NCBI GenBank assembly: GCA_003151295.1
Contig: PLXD01000159.1
Span: forward strand, 2,098 to 7,949
Source of the DNA: Chitinophagaceae bacterium
GTDB taxonomy: Bacteria > Bacteroidota > Bacteroidia > Chitinophagales > Chitinophagaceae
DNA length: 5,852 nucleotides
Direction of reading: 5' to 3'
Position numbers and translations under genes: made by a program. This document shows positions 4,679 to 5,852 of this stretch, piece after piece (the first letter of the stretch is position 1; each line of letters opens with the position of its first letter). The notes beneath the pieces are model-generated. The model worked only from the letters and a program-made list of their open reading frames with translations, made no database searches and was not told the origin of the DNA.

Positions 4679-5852
4679 AACTTCTTCTTCAACTCCAGCA
4701 GCTTGGCCTGGAAAGCATCGAGGGATTCCTCTTTTTTGCCGGCTGCCGGTGCCTGCCCCTTTCTTTCCCCACCCGCAACTTTCCCTTTCGCGCCGGATGG
4801 ATGTGGTTTCTGTCCCGGGGCCTGCGAATGGCTTGCTGCAGAAGCAGAGGCACTCTGCCCCTTCATCGACAGGGAAATCCTTTTACGCGCCACATCGACC
4901 TCCATCACGGTGACCATCACCTTCTGCTGGAGCTTCACGACTTCATTGGGATCGGAAATATAGGTATTGCTCATCTGCGAAATATGCACAAGCCCATCCT
5001 GTTTGACACCGATATCGACAAAGGCGCCGAAATTGGTAATATTGGTAACGATACCCGGCACCGTCATGCCCTGCTTGAGGTCTTCGATGGATTTGATTGT
5101 CTCTTCGAACCGGAATTCTTCGATCTGGCTCCGGGGGTCACGGCCGGGCTTCTCCAATTCCTTCAGGATATCGTTGATCGTGAACTCGCCCACCGTCCCG
5201 GAGATATACTTCTTTTTCTGGATCTGCTTTCGAAGCTCGGTTTTCTCGATCAACTCCTTTACAGAGCATTGCAGGTCTCTAGCCATAGACTCCACCACAT
5301 AATAGGTCTCGGGATGAACGGCGCTGTTATCCAGCGGATTTTCAGCCTCCCGTATACGTAGAAAACCGGCAGCCTGTTCGAAGGTCTTAGGCCCCATCAG
5401 GCTCACTTTCTTCAGTTCTTCGCGGGTCCGGAAAGCCCCGTTCTTAGCGCGGTATTCCACGATATTTTTAGCCAGGGTGGCGCTCAGTCCCGAGATGTAG
5501 GTCAACAAATGCTTGCTGGCCGTATTCAGGTCCACGCCTACATGGTTTACACAACTTTCGACGACACGGTCCAGCTCTTCCTTAAGCTTGGTCTGGTTCA
5601 CATCATGCTGGTATTGCCCCACGCCAATGGATTTCGCATCGATCTTGACCAGTTCGCTGAGCGGATCCAGGAGCCGCCGTCCGATGCTCACCGATCCCCG
5701 CACCGTCACATCCTGGTCGGGAAACTCTTCACGGGCTACTTCAGACGCCGAATAAATCGATGCTCCGCTCTCATTGACCATAAAAATGCTGACCGTCTTC
5801 CCGAAATCGATCCCCCGCACCAGTTGCTCCGTCTCGCGGCCGGCGGTGCCAT
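4669..5852 (-). CDS. tex: Tex, S1-domain transcription accessory protein (N-terminal half cut by window edge)
   Basis: 393 residues of the C-terminal half are visible and the frame is open at the right edge, so the start is outside the window. The first visible residues, GTAGRETEQLVRGIDFGKTVS, belong to the YqgF/RNase H-like domain, which continues to about residue 50. Next comes the Tex signature stretch around GRRLLDPLSELVKIDAKSIGVGQYQHDV. A helix-hairpin-helix region lies at about 95-165 (GVDLNTASKHLLTYISGLS, AFRTREELKKVSLMGPKTFEQAAGFLRI). An S1 RNA-binding domain lies at about 259-330 (LKQGMTVPGIVTNITNFGAFVDIGV, DGLVHISQMS, RISLSMKG). A low-complexity Ala/Gly/Gln/Lys tail of about 43 residues and a final charged helix (SLDAFQAKLLELKKKFKD) end the protein. 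Tex binds nucleic acid and RNA polymerase-associated complexes and affects transcription; its exact role in Bacteroidota is not settled. A GTG at 5820 is internal (a Val codon), not the start. Confidence 0.95.
   Translation of the reverse strand, partial: GTAGRETEQLVRGIDFGKTVSIFMVNESGASIYSASEVAREEFPDQDVTVRGSVSIGRRLLDPLSELVKIDAKSIGVGQYQHDVNQTKLKEELDRVVESCVNHVGVDLNTASKHLLTYISGLSATLAKNIVEYRAKNGAFRTREELKKVSLMGPKTFEQAAGFLRIREAENPLDNSAVHPETYYVVESMARDLQCSVKELIEKTELRKQIQKKKYISGTVGEFTINDILKELEKPGRDPRSQIEEFRFEETIKSIEDLKQGMTVPGIVTNITNFGAFVDIGVKQDGLVHISQMSNTYISDPNEVVKLQQKVMVTVMEVDVARKRISLSMKGQSASASAASHSQAPGQKPHPSGAKGKVAGGERKGQAPAAGKKEESLDAFQAKLLELKKKFKD

Noticed and set aside
4660..5361. 233-codon plus-strand reading frame
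   Set aside because: It lies entirely antisense to tex, whose S1 and HhH motifs are clear. The translation is low in recognisable motifs and looks like a GC-driven shadow.
5818..5820. GTG as a possible start of tex
   Set aside because: The same frame continues upstream as GTAGRETEQL, part of the conserved YqgF-domain sequence, so the codon is internal.
1..5852. tRNA, rRNA, CRISPR array, insertion sequence or intact transposase
   Set aside because: I looked for cloverleaf ends, regularly spaced repeats and transposase motifs on both strands and found none.

Overview
The window looks like chromosomal DNA of a Bacteroidota member, most likely in or near Chitinophagaceae. The grounds are the protein families (a BadF-type sugar-kinase homologue, a DUF6249-like membrane protein beside an ECF sigma/anti-sigma pair, Tex), TAnnTTTG-type -7 promoter boxes, and starts without Shine-Dalgarno sequences. 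The family placement rests on recognition from memory, not on a search.

Layout. At 1-569 (minus) lies the N-terminal part of a BadF/BadG/BcrA/BcrD-type ATPase, probably an N-acetylglucosamine kinase homologue, cut by the left edge. A 243-bp divergent intergenic region (570-812) holds a nested palindromic REP-like repeat and an AT-rich inverted repeat. At 813-2396 (plus) is a complete membrane-anchored C-terminal processing protease (S41 family) with an intact Ser/Lys/Gln catalytic set. Convergent to it, 2433-2825 (minus) encodes a small three-helix DUF6249-like membrane protein. This gene is divergent from an ECF sigma factor (3008-3595, plus), which is followed by its probable membrane-bound anti-sigma partner (3681-4217, plus). 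The two divergent transcription units appear to have back-to-back -7 boxes only 7 bp apart. A Rho-independent terminator (4267-4296) ends the sigma operon.

The 451-bp stretch 4218-4668 has no intact gene but is not empty. It holds the terminator, a cluster of TTGAYAAT-like half-sites, a REP-like hairpin, and what I read as an internally deleted, frameshifted remnant of an Abi-family (abortive-infection-like) gene at 4505-4656. About 28 N-terminal codons are followed by about 20 C-terminal codons in another frame, with the middle missing. At 4669-5852 (minus) is the C-terminal half of the transcription accessory protein Tex (end of the YqgF domain, HhH region, S1 domain, low-complexity basic tail), cut by the right edge.

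How the genes work together: the sigma/anti-sigma pair and the DUF6249-like protein form a plausible envelope-sensing regulatory module. The S41 protease is also an envelope enzyme, but nothing in the sequence ties it to that module. The kinase and Tex are separate housekeeping functions. I see no new multi-gene system here. The most interesting items are the relic Abi gene and the palindromic intergenic elements.
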